A stretch of DNA of 64,000 nucleotides, taken from positions 75,932,532 to 75,996,531 of the forward strand of contig CM073591.1 in the NCBI GenBank assembly GCA_037074705.1. The letters are read 5' to 3'. The notes under the pieces were generated by a model. It did not search any database and was not told where the DNA came from. It saw nothing but the letters and a program-made list of their open reading frames with translations. Origin of the DNA: Zhengitettix transpicula (Eukaryota; Arthropoda; Insecta; Orthoptera; Tetrigidae). The position numbers were made by a program, and so were the translations under genes. Shown here one piece after another: positions 53,408 to 64,000 of the stretch. The stretch's first letter is position 1. Every line of letters starts with the position of its first letter.

Positions 53408-53517
53408 TTCCTGAAATAGCAGAAATTAGTAAATTATTGGAAACTTACTAAGATACTTAGCTAAATATAACTAGCATGGATAGAATATAAACATTACTAC
53501 GTGTAATTCTACTTTAC

Positions 53518-53595
53518 CTATTGAATATTTCAGGCACAACTTCAAAATAAATTAAATTCGTATATCCTACTCCTCTCGCTGTTCTATTCCAAATC
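53518..53595 (-). promoter_or_regulatory. Hsc70-4: Predicted Hsc70 5' UTR exon
   Basis: Placed between the TATA-like box (53620-53627) and the donor at 53517. The intron 53411-53517 is about 107 bp. The start of transcription, near 53595, is inferred from spacing only. Confidence 0.5.
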
Positions 53596-53619
53596 GAAGG
53601 TTCCCGTTGCTGCAAAGAG

Positions 53620-53711
53620 TTTTAATAGTGAGTTTACTTCTGCTTCTAGAACCTTCCACCACCACAGCCAATCAAATCCTAGTAGCCGTACCTATAAGAC
53701 ACGCTGATTGG
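53620..53711 (-). promoter_or_regulatory. Hsc70-4: Hsc70 core promoter: TATA-like box, heat shock element, CCAAT boxes
   Basis: Read on the minus strand: TATTAAAA at 53620-53627; a three-unit heat shock element GAAggTTCtaGAA at 53644-53656; CCAAT on the minus strand at 53707-53711 and on the plus strand at 53668-53672. Spacing of the element to the TATA-like box is about 20 bp. Confidence 0.65.
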
Positions 53712-53930
53712 TTGTCTTCGGCGCATGCTTATAATTCAGAGCTCGGAAGATTTATTAATAAACATTTAAATAATTACAAGCGAAGAATAATTAAATTTTA
53801 TTTCGCATAATGCACTCCGACTATTTACTAGCTTTATGTTCACACTAAATATAAATTTTATGAAGCAACGATATGGCGGTAAAAGTTAAATTCGGCGGGA
53901 ACTGGAGGGGAGTTAGGGTAGGGGAAGTTA

Positions 53931-53948
53931 TTCTGGAAATTTCTGGAA
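53931..53948. promoter_or_regulatory. Perfect four-unit heat shock element
   Basis: TTCTGGAAATTTCTGGAA: four alternating TTC/GAA units with exact two-base spacers, the binding site for an HSF trimer. It lies about 340 bp upstream of the inferred Hsc70 start. Confidence 0.7.
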
Positions 53949-54297
53949 TAGAATAATTCTGTATTACACCATTTCATTTATGTTTTACGTGCTCAATAAA
54001 CGCACAGTAATTTGAAAAGTTATACTCAGATTCCTACTTTTAAACGTAGAAATCACATTGAATTATGGTCCCAGATTGTAAACATTATTTAAATGTTAAT
54101 CCAAAGCGAATATATAAAATATTTCCAAGTTCCAAATAAAAATTAGTATACCAAAAATCCGCGTTTGGAAGAAAAATGAATTTATTGTAAACCTGCGTAG
54201 TTTCTGTAATTGTTAGGATTTTAATACGGCCTGAATTTGAACAGGTTAACCATGGCATGATTTTTAAATATGGTATGGGCAAGGTCCCGTACTACAT

Positions 54298-54440
54298 ATG
54301 GACATATCAAGGCGGTAATTTCATGTGATGCTTGTTAATATTAAACATTCTTGCAAGTTGTAATGATTAGGACATCGGAAAGCGGTATTTTCATGTTATG
54401 CTTGTTAATATTAAACATTCAAGCAAGTTGTAATTATTCG
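54298..54440 (+). repeat. 70-bp tandem duplication
   Basis: Two units offset by 70 bp share GCGGTA(A/T)TTTCATGT(G/T)ATGC and TTGTTAATATTAAACATTC, then GCAAGTTGTAAT. A third, shorter copy at about 55168-55200 (ATGCTTGTTAATATTAAA, AAGCAAGTTGTAA) lies 0.8 kb away. A 90-codon frame at 54351-54623 starts within it and has no recognised domain. Confidence 0.7.
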
Positions 54441-54993
54441 GATTCATGGAAAGTCATCCGTAAAAGATTCATGCTTACGACACGTGATGACATCCACAGC
54501 ACAAAAACTTTGACGAATGCTTTACGTCGTCACGGTATTGTATGCATTGATGTGTTGGTTCTTGCCGTGCTAATTATTGAAGACTTTATTGATATATTTA
54601 AATTTTCTGCTTCTACCTGCTAATTTAGTAACAATATACCAATTTCTTGTATTTGTCACATACTTATAGTTTGCCACGTGACTAAAAAGTTCTTTATGAT
54701 TTTTTTCCTTTGTTACATTCTGTATTATTACTAACATAAAAGCCGACGAATCCATTTCATTTACTAACTAGTTTGTCATATTTACATTTACGTTCAACCT
54801 CTTCAATTGTGAACTGAGCTGGTCTGCAACATTTTTGTAGGGGGGATATTCATTTGTGTTCTCTGAATAAACTTACTGTTACTATATCACTAACTATAAT
54901 GTTATTAAAATTACCACAAATATTTAGATCTTATAAATGTATAAACAGAGCCAAATGTTTCAAATGTAATTTATTACCAAGAAACATAAAATA

Positions 54994-55024
54994 CACGCTT
55001 GTCCTTAATCTAGGACTCCATCAG
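54994..55024 (-). repeat. Solo hammerhead-like motif
   Basis: Minus strand: TACACCTGATGG, A, a GTCC/GGAC stem around TAGATTAA, then AAGCGTG. It differs from CTGATGA..GAAACGTG at a few positions, including the G12 site after C. Confidence 0.45.
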
Positions 55025-55374
55025 GTGTACAATGGATTAATTAATTTAAATAAACTGCCACATTATTCCATAAATATTAGCCAAAATTGATGTTATATAA
55101 ATTTTGTGTAGAATTTAAAATGCATGCTCTGCTTGTGCATTTTAATGGTGTTCATACATTTATAGTTATGATGCTTGTTAATATTAAAGAAGCAAGTTGT
55201 AACCATTTGAACATCTGAACAATCTTCATGGTTGAATATAATCTATTATTTAGATCTTGCTAATATCAACAACAGATTTTTCAATGTAATTATAGTACTT
55301 GTAAATTGCATATCTTGAAACAGTTCTTTTACAGAGTTCTAAATGAAGGATAGTTATATTCAGTAAACATTCTC

Positions 55375-55592
55375 AATATATATATATATATATTGGTATG
55401 GAAAGGATAGAGAGATAGGTTGTGGCTTACAGCTGAGAGCCTCCGAAAATTTAAAGAACAACCTTCAGTTCCTCATGGCGACACCGCACTTCACTTTCAG
55501 GTAAGCCACAACCTATCTCTCTATCCTTTCCATACCAATATTTTTGACAATGTCACATTCTCACTATTACAATATATATATATATATATATA
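55375..55592. mobile_element. Penelope-type fold-back unit inside (TA)n
   Basis: The left arm (55393-55430) and right arm (55497-55545) share TTGGTATGGAAAGGATAGAG and ATAGGTTGTGGCTTAC as inverted copies. The middle keeps only CTGAGAGCCTCCGAAAATTT of the hammerhead-like motif. CACTTTCAGGTAAGCCACAA lies at about 55491-55510. (TA)n tracts adjoin both ends (55375-55393 and 55571-55592). Confidence 0.65.
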
Positions 55593-57005
55593 GCAGTTCA
55601 GTATGTGGTGAGAAATCTTAGTTGTTTACTATCTTGTGATTCTTGCAAAATGATTTTTTTTCCTTACGTTTGTCTGTACTTCAGTGAGGTCTATAAACAT
55701 ATATCTTTATTTGTATATAGATAGTAATAAACAGTAATATATTGCATGTCAATTACTGTTTGAACTCTTATCTGCTTACAAATCACAATAAGTGGTATGT
55801 GACTGTAGGACCATCTTGCATTTCATCGTGAGAAATATTGACACTTTTTCAAACAATACATTTCTGGAATTGATATAACTGTATGACATTCAAATTAACA
55901 AGTATTTAGTGCCAATGCACTAAAGTTCCTTCTGACCGGTTTGTTATGAACAAATTGTAAATTAGTCTAATTACAATGGTCATGTAATAAATATATTAAG
56001 TCATTATTCTTCAGATATTATATATTCATTCAAAACAATTTTAGTGGCACTAATACTTAAAAGAATGGTCTTTGTGATATATGAACAGCACGTTTTCAAT
56101 ATTTTTTTACATTCATAGGGGATGAATCAAAGGTATAGGAAAATTACAAGGAATACATTTTTTCTTGCAAACTCAATTACAGAGATATAAACAATTATGT
56201 TTTGACCATGTGTGGCAAAAGACTTCTGTTTAGATTTACATTTAAACCTCAAATGATATATTTAATATTTACAAGGGAAATTTCAAATGCAGCATAGTTT
56301 GAATTTCCATTCTATATTGTCACTCAAATAGTTTGAAACATTTGTCCAATAATTTATTACTTTGTCTTACCTTTATTGTATCCTCTTGTCAGCTAAAGGA
56401 AAATCCTAATACTCTTATGAAGCAAAACTGTTTTATATGAAGTGAGCTGTACTTAATTTAATAACGTTCCATGGAAAACCACTGGGAGATGATACTTGAC
56501 ATATCCTAATATAATAATATATAAATGCAAAATTGGTAGATTTTAATTATTTTTTTTGTGGATTAAAAGGACATCAATATCTTTAAGTTATCCTAAAGTA
56601 GAAAGAATTGATTAAAGAAGAGTTTATGAATTTAATTTCTACTCATTTTTATTTAATCTTTATTAGGATAGTTGAGCATAATGAGAGAGAAATTCAATAC
56701 ATTACCAATTTTTCAGAAACAAATTTAATATCTGAAATGGAGATTCAGTTTTTTATTCACTTTGTGGGGATAGTTGTATGCTGCTCTTCCACTAGAAAAT
56801 ATTTATTATAGCAATTCTAACATAACTAAAAAATATGACTGATGACTGTTAATTATGTTTAAATATTCATTATTTATTTTCATGTATGGTGTCATTTTTC
56901 ATCTTGTTCAATCCTGAGCCACTGTCTTCCTGACAAAAAACTACATTCTAAACCAGAAAACCCTAATTATTAACATACTGAGGTTGTTGGTTTGATCAAT
57001 AATTA
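55593..57005. other. Gene-free AT-rich stretch
   Basis: No recognised exon or element. Confidence 0.45.
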
Positions 57006-57009
57006 GCTA

Positions 57010-57182
57010 AATAAGTAGGCTAAACAGACAAAAGTAATGGTAAATAAATACCACACAATGTTTCTGCAGTCCTAGTTGCTTTTGTCAAGCGATTCAAGGA
57101 ACACCAGAGCCTGACGTAAGCAACCAGTATTGCAGAAAAATCTCTTATTTACCACTTTTTTTTCTGTTTTAGCTTCTTATTT
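57010..57182. mobile_element. Penelope-type fold-back unit
   Basis: Minus-strand arm (57017-57100): CTTGACA, AAAGCAACTAGGACTGC, AGAAACATTGTGTGG, then TATTTATTTACCATTAC. Plus-strand arm (57110-57182): CTGACGT, AAGCAACCAGTATTGC, AGAAAAATC, TTATTTACCAC. Outer ends: AATAATTAGCTAAATAAG against CTTCTTATTTATCTAATTATT. Same subfamily as 4.7 kb. Confidence 0.6.
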
Positions 57183-57479
57183 ATCTAATTATTTTACTTT
57201 CAATACAGACTTTTTATATTTTACTTTGGTTAATAATTGTTTATTAACTTAAGGATTTTATGAGCAAGTAATATTTTCAATAGTAATTAATTAGAAAAAT
57301 GTAAATACATAAAGATAATATAATTTGCAGAATTAATCACTTCATGATGTAAATAACATTCAATATGATCAAACAAATTTTCGGAAGCATTAACCTCCTC
57401 TTTCAGGAGAGTTATTCTTTCTCCCAGATATGATATTGTCAAAATAATGAAAATAATTTGTATGGAAAATTGAGAGAGA

Positions 57480-57672
57480 TGTATTATTATATACTGTACA
57501 GTCCCTTCTTCTGGAGGGATATCTGATACGGATAGGAAAGAAGCAGAGAGAATCAAGGGTTTGTCTTAACTGAGGGCCAGAGTCGCCACATTAGGAAGGA
57601 ACAAACTACTAATTTTTGGAATTGTTAACCTTCTTCCTCAAGAGAGATATACACTGCATACCAGCCATAATA
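57480..57672. repeat. Degenerate Penelope-type unit
   Basis: GATAGGAAAGAAGCAGAGAG and the following GTTTGTCTTAACTGAG resemble the end of the 23.7-kb unit. Minus strand near 57612-57650 has TTGAGGAAGAAGGTTAAC and AATTCCAAAAATTAG. A short TA run follows at 57671. Confidence 0.35.
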
Positions 57673-57866
57673 TATATATAAATGATTGTTGGGCCTCAAA
57701 GGAACATTAGTTTATGTTGCTAAAAATGTCAAGTACTAAGATTAGCTTTATGTACATACTCAGCAATTTTTTCAGTTTTTATCTATAAATTTACCCATTT
57801 TAAATTTTGTTTAAAAATAATAAAATATTATTCGTGAATGTAGATTTTACCAGTGAATTTTTTCAA

Positions 57867-58005
57867 TGTAGATTTCTTGGGTTTCAACCGGGGTTATATC
57901 CTGTGTGAAAAGCAGTGTTTCAGGTGACGACGATGGCAGAGCTAGTTATGAAAACATAGTGTTTCACACAGGATATAACCCAGGTTGAAATCCGAGAAAT
58001 CTACA
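57867..58005. repeat. Inverted unit of a third subfamily with hammerhead-like motif
   Basis: Arms 57867-57910 and 57962-58005, 44 bp with three mismatches, sharing GGTTATATCCTGTGTGAAA. The spacer holds GTGACGA (57924-57930), a stem of ATGGC/GTTAT (with G-T pairs) and loop AGAGCTA, then GAAAACA. The core C3 is G, and G12 is A. Confidence 0.5.
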
Positions 58006-58009
58006 TTCA

Positions 58010-59672
58010 ATAAAATACTAATTTAAATAGCATCTGATATAATTGATGTAATAATTTTTTCAGTACAGCCTTGCAGCAAATAATTTCTGTGGTTGTATAG
58101 TCTTCCATTTTGAACCTTATTTTTGTGTGTAGGAAAATATTGCAGCTTATACACTTGTTCTGTGGGAAATTTTCTCGTCTTGCTATAAAAATTATTATTC
58201 ACCTGAGTTGATTCCTTTATTTGATTCATGTAAGACACTTGCAGAGTTTGAAAAATTATTGATTTGTTACCTTAATTACCAATGACTACAAAATTTAAAA
58301 TCCCTGGATTATAAAAGCCTGAATAGACTGAGTTGAAGAAGAAAACTATTCAAACATTTTCAGATAATACTGTCATTTTTCTGAAGAAAGTTTATTCAAT
58401 CATATTTTAACTATATCAGTTTTTAAATAATCTAATATATTTCAGATTACACAAATTACAATAATAAATTTATATCAATTCTACATCATTCTAGTATCAG
58501 TTTTTGTCAGCTTTACAATGATCTCAATTGTGTACACATTTAATGGATTGATTGTTCCTGTGATAGGACAAACACAGCACAAAATTTTATAATGAGAATA
58601 TTTTGTTTTTATTCCTTATTCTTGTTTAGTAAACCAACAACATCAACATATTTGTGATTTTGCAAAGTACTAACACCATCATATACAGTATTTTGTAAAA
58701 AAAATAATTCTTGTCATTACACTTTTCAGGGAAAAAATAACACTTTGGATAATGTGAACAGTATGGGCACAATTTGACACACAGGTGACAAGATTTGTTA
58801 ACAAAACTATTCAAGTGCCTTATAATTTTGGATTGTAAATATATTTTACAACATAAATTTTTATAGGTTTCTCATGTATATGTTGACACGAGGCCTAAAG
58901 TATGTAAAAATTAATAGATTAAAACAATTATGCTCTATTTAGAATTACTCTTTCAATTGGGTAAAAGCAGTAACTAAATACACTTTTCTGTTTGATTCTA
59001 GTACAATTATCAATTACCAGGGGCAATATATGAACACAAATCTAGATATATATTTGTAAGTTTTGATATAAGCCTTCAATATCAAAATAATTCAGCAATT
59101 ACAAAATATTTGAGTGTCATAACATAACATCATTGTAGTTCAGCTTCGATTAATGACTTTATGCAAATGAGTTTATTTAAAATTGCTTCATTTTAAATAG
59201 TTTTATGTAGCAAGTTACTTTCTAGAATACATAATGCTATAACAAATAACAACTCTACAATCTGTTTACATATAACATAGAAACTAATTATACAAAAGTT
59301 GAATGTCTTTAAGAATTGATGTAATTAAAACAGGAATGACTTGATCAGTTTAATATTGGTCAATATATGTTTTGGCGAATGGCAATAAAAAGATATATTA
59401 GTACTAACATAATAGCTAAAAATGCATAGTTGTTATATGTTGGTGATTTAGTTTGGCCTCATCTCTTCCTTTTGTAATTCTGAAACAGTTTACTTTAGCT
59501 TTTCAGTCAAAAGTGTGGCATATTGGGATCCTAATAATGTTTATTATACATCAGAAAGGGAAGAATAGGGAAAGAGGTAACAGGCCGAAACACAGTAAGA
59601 GTTCATAGTTAAATTGAGCATGGCGCATGTTTTCCCGAGATAGAGGACAGAGATGATCTTTTCTCTTTCTCT
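58010..59672. other. Gene-free stretch, 3' flank of calexcitin-like gene
   Basis: No recognised exon or repeat. Confidence 0.45.
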
Positions 59673-59678
59673 TTTATT
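59673..59678 (-). terminator. Polyadenylation signal of the calexcitin-like gene
   Basis: AATAAA on the minus strand, about 72 bp past the stop codon. Confidence 0.5.
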
Positions 59679-59749
59679 AATGCATTAACATTGAGCCATT
59701 ATAGAGGTGCTTGGGAAGACACATGGTTCTTCTGCACTGCAGAGAATTT

Positions 59750-62026
59750 TTAATCAAATGTTGTTTTGCCAAAAATAAAATTTCCTGGTGCCTCTGGATC
59801 TCCAGAAGAGAAGAACTCACGCCACAGCTTGGAAAATACTTCAGGGGTGATCTCTAGAGATTGGTTCTGTAACATACATCAAGAAAGACAATAATAAATA
59901 TAAATATTTTTCTAAAAAGTATTGTCTGAATTTATTTATTACCTTTAATATTTAATAATATATAAAAAAAACATTTCGTTAATTTAAATTAATAACTGCA
60001 AAATGAAAATAGTTTTAAGGTTTATATTCATTATACAAACAAAAAATTTGCTACAAAGGTTCAAAACTTTTTAAGTTGAAGAGGATCCTCATATGGATTG
60101 AAAGCTTTGATAAAAACACTTTATTTCACAAAAACAAATTAAAATTAACTTTATAAAAATGTGTTTAAATAAAATAAAATTATGAAACATTAAATAATTA
60201 AAAATTTATTAACTCATATCTTTTGTTAGACATTATGGAAAATAATTTCAGTAACTTTTACTTACATTTGTAAAACGGTCATAGGCCTTTCTGCATTCTT
60301 CTTCTGTTATACCATAACTGGTGTACACACTAAGGAATTCATCCAAATCTATTGTTCCATCACCTAAATACAACAATAAGACATTAATATATCTAGAATT
60401 GAAATTCTACCATATGTCAGTGAGAAGAAAATATATAAAAATTAACTAATTTTCTATTATTCAGACCCCACTGCATATACATTATTCTAATAGCATAGGT
60501 AGCTGATCTGTATGCAATTGTATTAATGTGATTTTTCCAATTTAGTGTATTAACCACAGTTTATAAAAAGTTTTTAACTTCTCAAGGTTTATAATTTAGT
60601 GACCTCAATATTATTGAATTAATTGTCACATTTCATGTTTGTAATTGCATAAAATAAATCATAAGGCATTCGATAGAAACCAATGCAGTAAATGGCTAAA
60701 TGGCTATGTCTTCATTTATTCTTCATTAAAATAATATAGTTTTCTGCAATAGTATAACATACAAAACAATCTTCTTTTTTGTAAGTGATATATATAAAAG
60801 CCAAGGACCCAAAATAGAACCTGGTGGAATCCTTATTTTAATTTTCCCCCTATCAAAGCAAAATGTTTCATCAGAATATTAATCTTTCAGTGTTATTATT
60901 TGTATCCTCTTAACAAATAATAATAATAACTGATAATTTACTTGAATAATATATCATACAACTAAAACACAGCAACTCCCCTTTACTTCGTGTGTTACTT
61001 ACCTGAGGAGTCAACATGCTGAAACATGAAGTCCCGATAACGATTTTGCCATTCAAGTACTGAGTCATTGCTCTTGGCAAATTCTTCCCACATTTGTACC
61101 CACTCATCCAGACTAACCTGTCAAAAATATATTTAATTAGCAAGAAAGTCCAACTATTTCTTAATCATGAGAGAACATGATTAAAATGAAAAATTTGATA
61201 TATGCTAATGAGATGGTGGGAAGGATTTTTGGTCAAAGCTTAATTTTCAAGTGCAAGAATATGAAGGTTGGGTGATACTGTTTTACGTTTTTTAACAGGA
61301 AAATTTATAAAGAACATACATCAAGCTTCAATATAGAAGGAAAAGTAAAGTTTTAGTTTGAATAAATTATTACTTTCATCATTAGTTTACAGTATAGTCT
61401 ATTATATAATCTCTTCACAGTGAATTTTTATTTAGAAAACTAAGTGACTGTTCAATGTAAAACTAGACTGTTATAATTATAGATTTTATTTTCTGATTCC
61501 TCGATTAAACATAATATAAACATAAAGAATTACACTCAACATGTGGCACTCACTATCATGCCAGTTTATCTTTTTATATCATCAAAATTAAAACAATATG
61601 AAATATTTGTTTAATTATTTATGTTCCAGCCCAATTAAGATTCACACTTTGATTAAACCATTACATTCACTTAAAATTATAAAATTGAAATTCAATTTAA
61701 TACTGGAAGTAAGACCTTTATCTTTGCTTTCCTTAAATAATTCTTAAAATATTATTCCTTACACTCAGTGTATTATTGTGCTAAACATAAATAATAGAAA
61801 AGTTAATACTCATAAATTACAGTAATACTTTTGTAAACCAATTTTGAAACCTGAGTGTAAATTGTTCAAAAATTTTATACTATTTTCCAATAAGGAGTAG
61901 TGTTACCTGTCCATCATGATCAGCATCTGCTCTTTGTCTCAAGCCATCCCAAACTTGAAGCAAAGTGTTACGAGTCTTTTCCTGTTCAGGAGTACCATCA
62001 GCCCAACCTCTTGTGCGACAAATTTT
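59750..62026 (-). CDS. Calexcitin-like EF-hand calcium-binding protein, last four coding exons (5' partial)
   Basis: Calexcitin is a neuronal Ca2+/GTP-binding signalling protein of invertebrates, related to sarcoplasmic calcium-binding proteins. Exons (minus): 61907-62026, 61003-61117, 60266-60363 and 59750-59866, in consistent phase, giving 149 residues. One EF-hand loop spans the first two exons ([12 protein letters not shown]) and another the next two ([12 protein letters not shown]); both have acidic positions 1, 3 or 5, and 12. Flanking blocks [18 protein letters not shown] and the C-terminal [20 protein letters not shown] match calexcitins. The first EF hand and start codon are not in the window; the first exon seen opens at an acceptor (TTTACAG/AAAATTTGT). 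A sarcoplasmic calcium-binding protein is the alternative name. Confidence 0.85.
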
Positions 62027-62169
62027 CTGTAAAGCAAACATTCACATATCAAACTATAAGCTATAGGAATGTATACATTCTGAACAAATTAGATTTTGTT
62101 TGGTTTTCTTTGTGGTTTGTTGTGCCACACTGACATTGTTGGGTTGCATCGCAATTTCTGCATACATAA

Positions 62170-62290
62170 TGTGTGTGTGTGTGTATGAGCATTCATATGC
62201 TTACGTAAGTTTATACATGCATATGAGTTTGTGTATGCATGAGTGTATATATGTGCATATATGTATGTATGCATGTATATTAGTGACAGT
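62170..62290. repeat. Alternating purine-pyrimidine tract
   Basis: (GT)n at 62170-62185 followed by irregular TGTATG/CATATG alternation to about 62285. Confidence 0.7.
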
Positions 62291-62339
62291 TGTGGTGTTT
62301 ATTGTTTATGGGCTACTAGCCGTGGTGGTCAAAACTCCA

Positions 62340-62535
62340 CAGTCTGCAGCTGGCAGGTGTATGGAATAGTGTAACACTCCATCCTGAAGAAGGAGGCTGA
62401 GAGCCTCTGAAAATTTGAAGAACTTCCTTCGGTTCCCTGTGGCTACACTGTGCTTTAATTTCAAGTAAGCCACAAGCTACCCCTCTTTCTTTTCTCTACC
62501 AATATCACAATTATTTTTGACAATGTCATATCCTT
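62340..62535 (+). mobile_element. Penelope-type terminus with intact hammerhead-like core
   Basis: 62384-62411: CTGAAGA, A, GGAGGC, TGAGA, GCCTCT, GAA. It keeps C3-A9 and G12-A14. Downstream, TTTCAAGTAAGCCACAAGCT matches the CAGGTAAG string of the other copies with one change. A (TA)n(GA)n tract follows directly. It lies upstream of the calexcitin-like exons, in an intron. Confidence 0.65.
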
Positions 62536-62538
62536 ACT

Positions 62539-62574
<36 letters not shown>
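62539..62574. repeat. (TA)n(GA)n microsatellite
   Basis: TA repeats to about 62556, then GA repeats to 62574. Confidence 0.95.
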
Positions 62575-63179
62575 TCACCGATGTGTAATGAAAGTTTTTA
62601 ATTAATTTTCTTTAACATTATTGTCGGCGTAACATTAATGTTACGCCAGATAATTGTAAATAACAGTCAGTGTGGTGCAAGAATGTGGTGATTGGAATGG
62701 TTTCCAGTCTCTATTATTGTCAGCAGCATGTGTAATACATAGAACTTTGGCGAGAACAGCACTCTGGTTTGGGAGCTCAAATTATGATTTTCATAGTGAA
62801 ATCTGTTTTGATGACTCTGATGATGGTAGATAATGATAGCAAAATCTGTTATTGTGAGAGTGGAATTAAGCAAATTATTATAACTATTAGAGGCATTATA
62901 AGTGGCCCTGAAGAATTGAGTATCATTAAAAGCATTTATTTAAAATGTGTAGAGAAACTAAATTAAAATAGAAATTTATATTAATTTTTTTATTTAATAT
63001 ATATATTTTATTTAATATATTTTTCTTATAATTGTTATAATTCAAGTATAAATTCTATTAATTATCTTTTCCTTTAAATTTGTGTTCCACATTAATTGAT
63101 GCCACGTGTTTTTTTATCATTTCCTTTGAATTATGAATATTACATTAATTGGTTTCAATGTGTTGGCTGTTATTCACTT

Positions 63180-63216
<37 letters not shown>

Positions 63217-63589
63217 TTTATTCTGGAATAATGAGCTATAAGTACGTGTTAAAGAAAAACAGACCAAAGCTCTTTACTATCAGTATAAAGATGAGATTGT
63301 GTTAAGATGTATACCATTAATGAATATAAGGAGAGAAGTGGCTTGACACTGGAGTTTTAACATATAACTATCAGTATGTAGGTCTAATCATTAATTTATA
63401 TTATGAATTGTATCTAATAACTATTTATAAGCATTTGATGTGAAATAATGATATGCTACAAAATAGTTTCTATAGTTGAATAGCTCATGTTAGCTATTTA
63501 CAATCATAGAATATTAATAATATCTTATACAACACAGGTCGGTGATGATTAATATTTACATTATAATTAAATTCTACTCCTCAAATGCT
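62575..63589. other. Gene-free stretch
   Basis: Contains an inverted ATTGTCGGCGTAACATTAATGTTACGCCAGATAATT-type palindrome centred near 62637 (GGCGTAACATTAATGTTACGCC is a perfect 22-bp palindrome, two halves of 11) and a (TA)n tract at 63184-63215. No coding feature recognised. Confidence 0.5.
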
Positions 63590-64000
63590 TCTATTAATTC
63601 ATTTTTACTGAAAAGGAGTGACTAAGGAGAAATTTAGATTAACTTTGGTTTTTGGATAAGTGTTTAATTCTTTCTGGCAGTTTGTTAAAGATTGAATTTC
63701 CTGAATAATGTACCCCATTCTGTACAGTAGACAATGATTTAATTTTTTTTGGGTTTAGATTATGTTTATTTCTCGTGTTGAATATGATATATCAGGATTG
63801 TTAATAAGTGCCTGTTTGTAATCACAAATATCAGGCACAATATACTTTAAACACCCAAGTTTTTGAAGTGACTTCTACAAGACATTCATGAGCTGCAAAA
63901 ACCTTGTTTTAGCCTGTTGAATTGCACCAGAATATAATCCCATATGACAAAATGGAATGAAAATATCCAAAGTAAACTAGTTTTCTTGATCTTAAATAAA
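63590..64000 (-). mobile_element. LINE fragment, reverse transcriptase C-terminal region, running off the window
   Basis: Minus strand from about 63983: LVYFGYFHSILSYGIIFWCN, the motif after the reverse transcriptase core of Jockey/CR1-type LINEs. It is followed with frame breaks by NTRNKHNLNPKKIK, VHYSGNSIFNKLPERIK near 63660-63770. Interrupted by stops; inactive. It probably lies in an intron of the calexcitin-like gene. Confidence 0.7.

Noticed and set aside
53607..53810. Plus-strand 67-codon frame
   Set aside because: Overlaps the Hsc70 promoter elements and has no family match.
54351..54623. 90-codon open frame, plus strand
   Set aside because: Begins in a tandem duplication, with no recognised domain; a gene cannot be supported.

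Overview
This window looks like nuclear DNA of an arthropod, most likely an insect. It is AT-rich and intron-rich, with large intergenic gaps and a dense mix of decayed retroelements, DNA transposons and (TA)n microsatellites. The proteins match insect or general metazoan families: amphiphysin, ISPD/CRPPA, V-ATPase subunits F and E, Hsc70 and calexcitin. CpG is scarce outside a few promoter-like patches, and repeat copies carry CG to CA/TG changes, which suggests germline DNA methylation. A hemimetabolous (polyneopteran-type) insect would fit, but this is inference and the species is not identified.

Layout. 0-11.5 kb: a SINE-like element with a target-site duplication, Penelope-type fold-back units and a broken Jockey-type LINE; no confident gene until the first coding exon of amphiphysin (minus strand, 11.5 kb). 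12.2-19.1 kb, possibly to 22.4 kb: the ISPD/CRPPA cytidylyltransferase (plus strand), head-to-head with amphiphysin. 26.8-28.4 kb: V-ATPase subunit F (minus strand, five coding exons, the last of ten codons). 29.8-44.2 kb: repeat-rich, with two LINE fragments, a mariner element with TIRs and a broken transposase, a 2-kb head-to-head repeat pair, two more SINE-like copies and a 59-bp-arm hairpin. 45.5-46.2 kb: an intronless, intact V-ATPase subunit E paralogue (plus strand). 50.1-53.6 kb: an Hsc70 gene (minus strand) with heat-shock-element-like sites upstream. 59.7-62.0 kb: the last four coding exons of a calexcitin-like EF-hand protein (minus strand), whose 5' exons lie beyond the window.

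The protein-coding genes are ordinary housekeeping or neuronal genes and do not form an operon-like system. V-ATPase F and the E-like paralogue could serve the same proton pump. ISPD supplies CDP-ribitol for alpha-dystroglycan O-mannosyl glycan extension.

The most unusual signal is a set of short inverted-repeat units, about 16 loci. Most carry on one or both arms a motif of the form CTGA(N)GA, a short stem-loop, then (G/A)AAA. The stem sequence differs between subfamilies while base pairing is kept. One unit encloses a GIY-YIG endonuclease remnant, which links the set to Penelope-like elements. The motifs resemble hammerhead ribozyme cores. Several units sit in introns of ISPD, V-ATPase F and calexcitin, and one subfamily lies beside (TA)n tracts and carries a splice-donor-like CAG/GTAAG.
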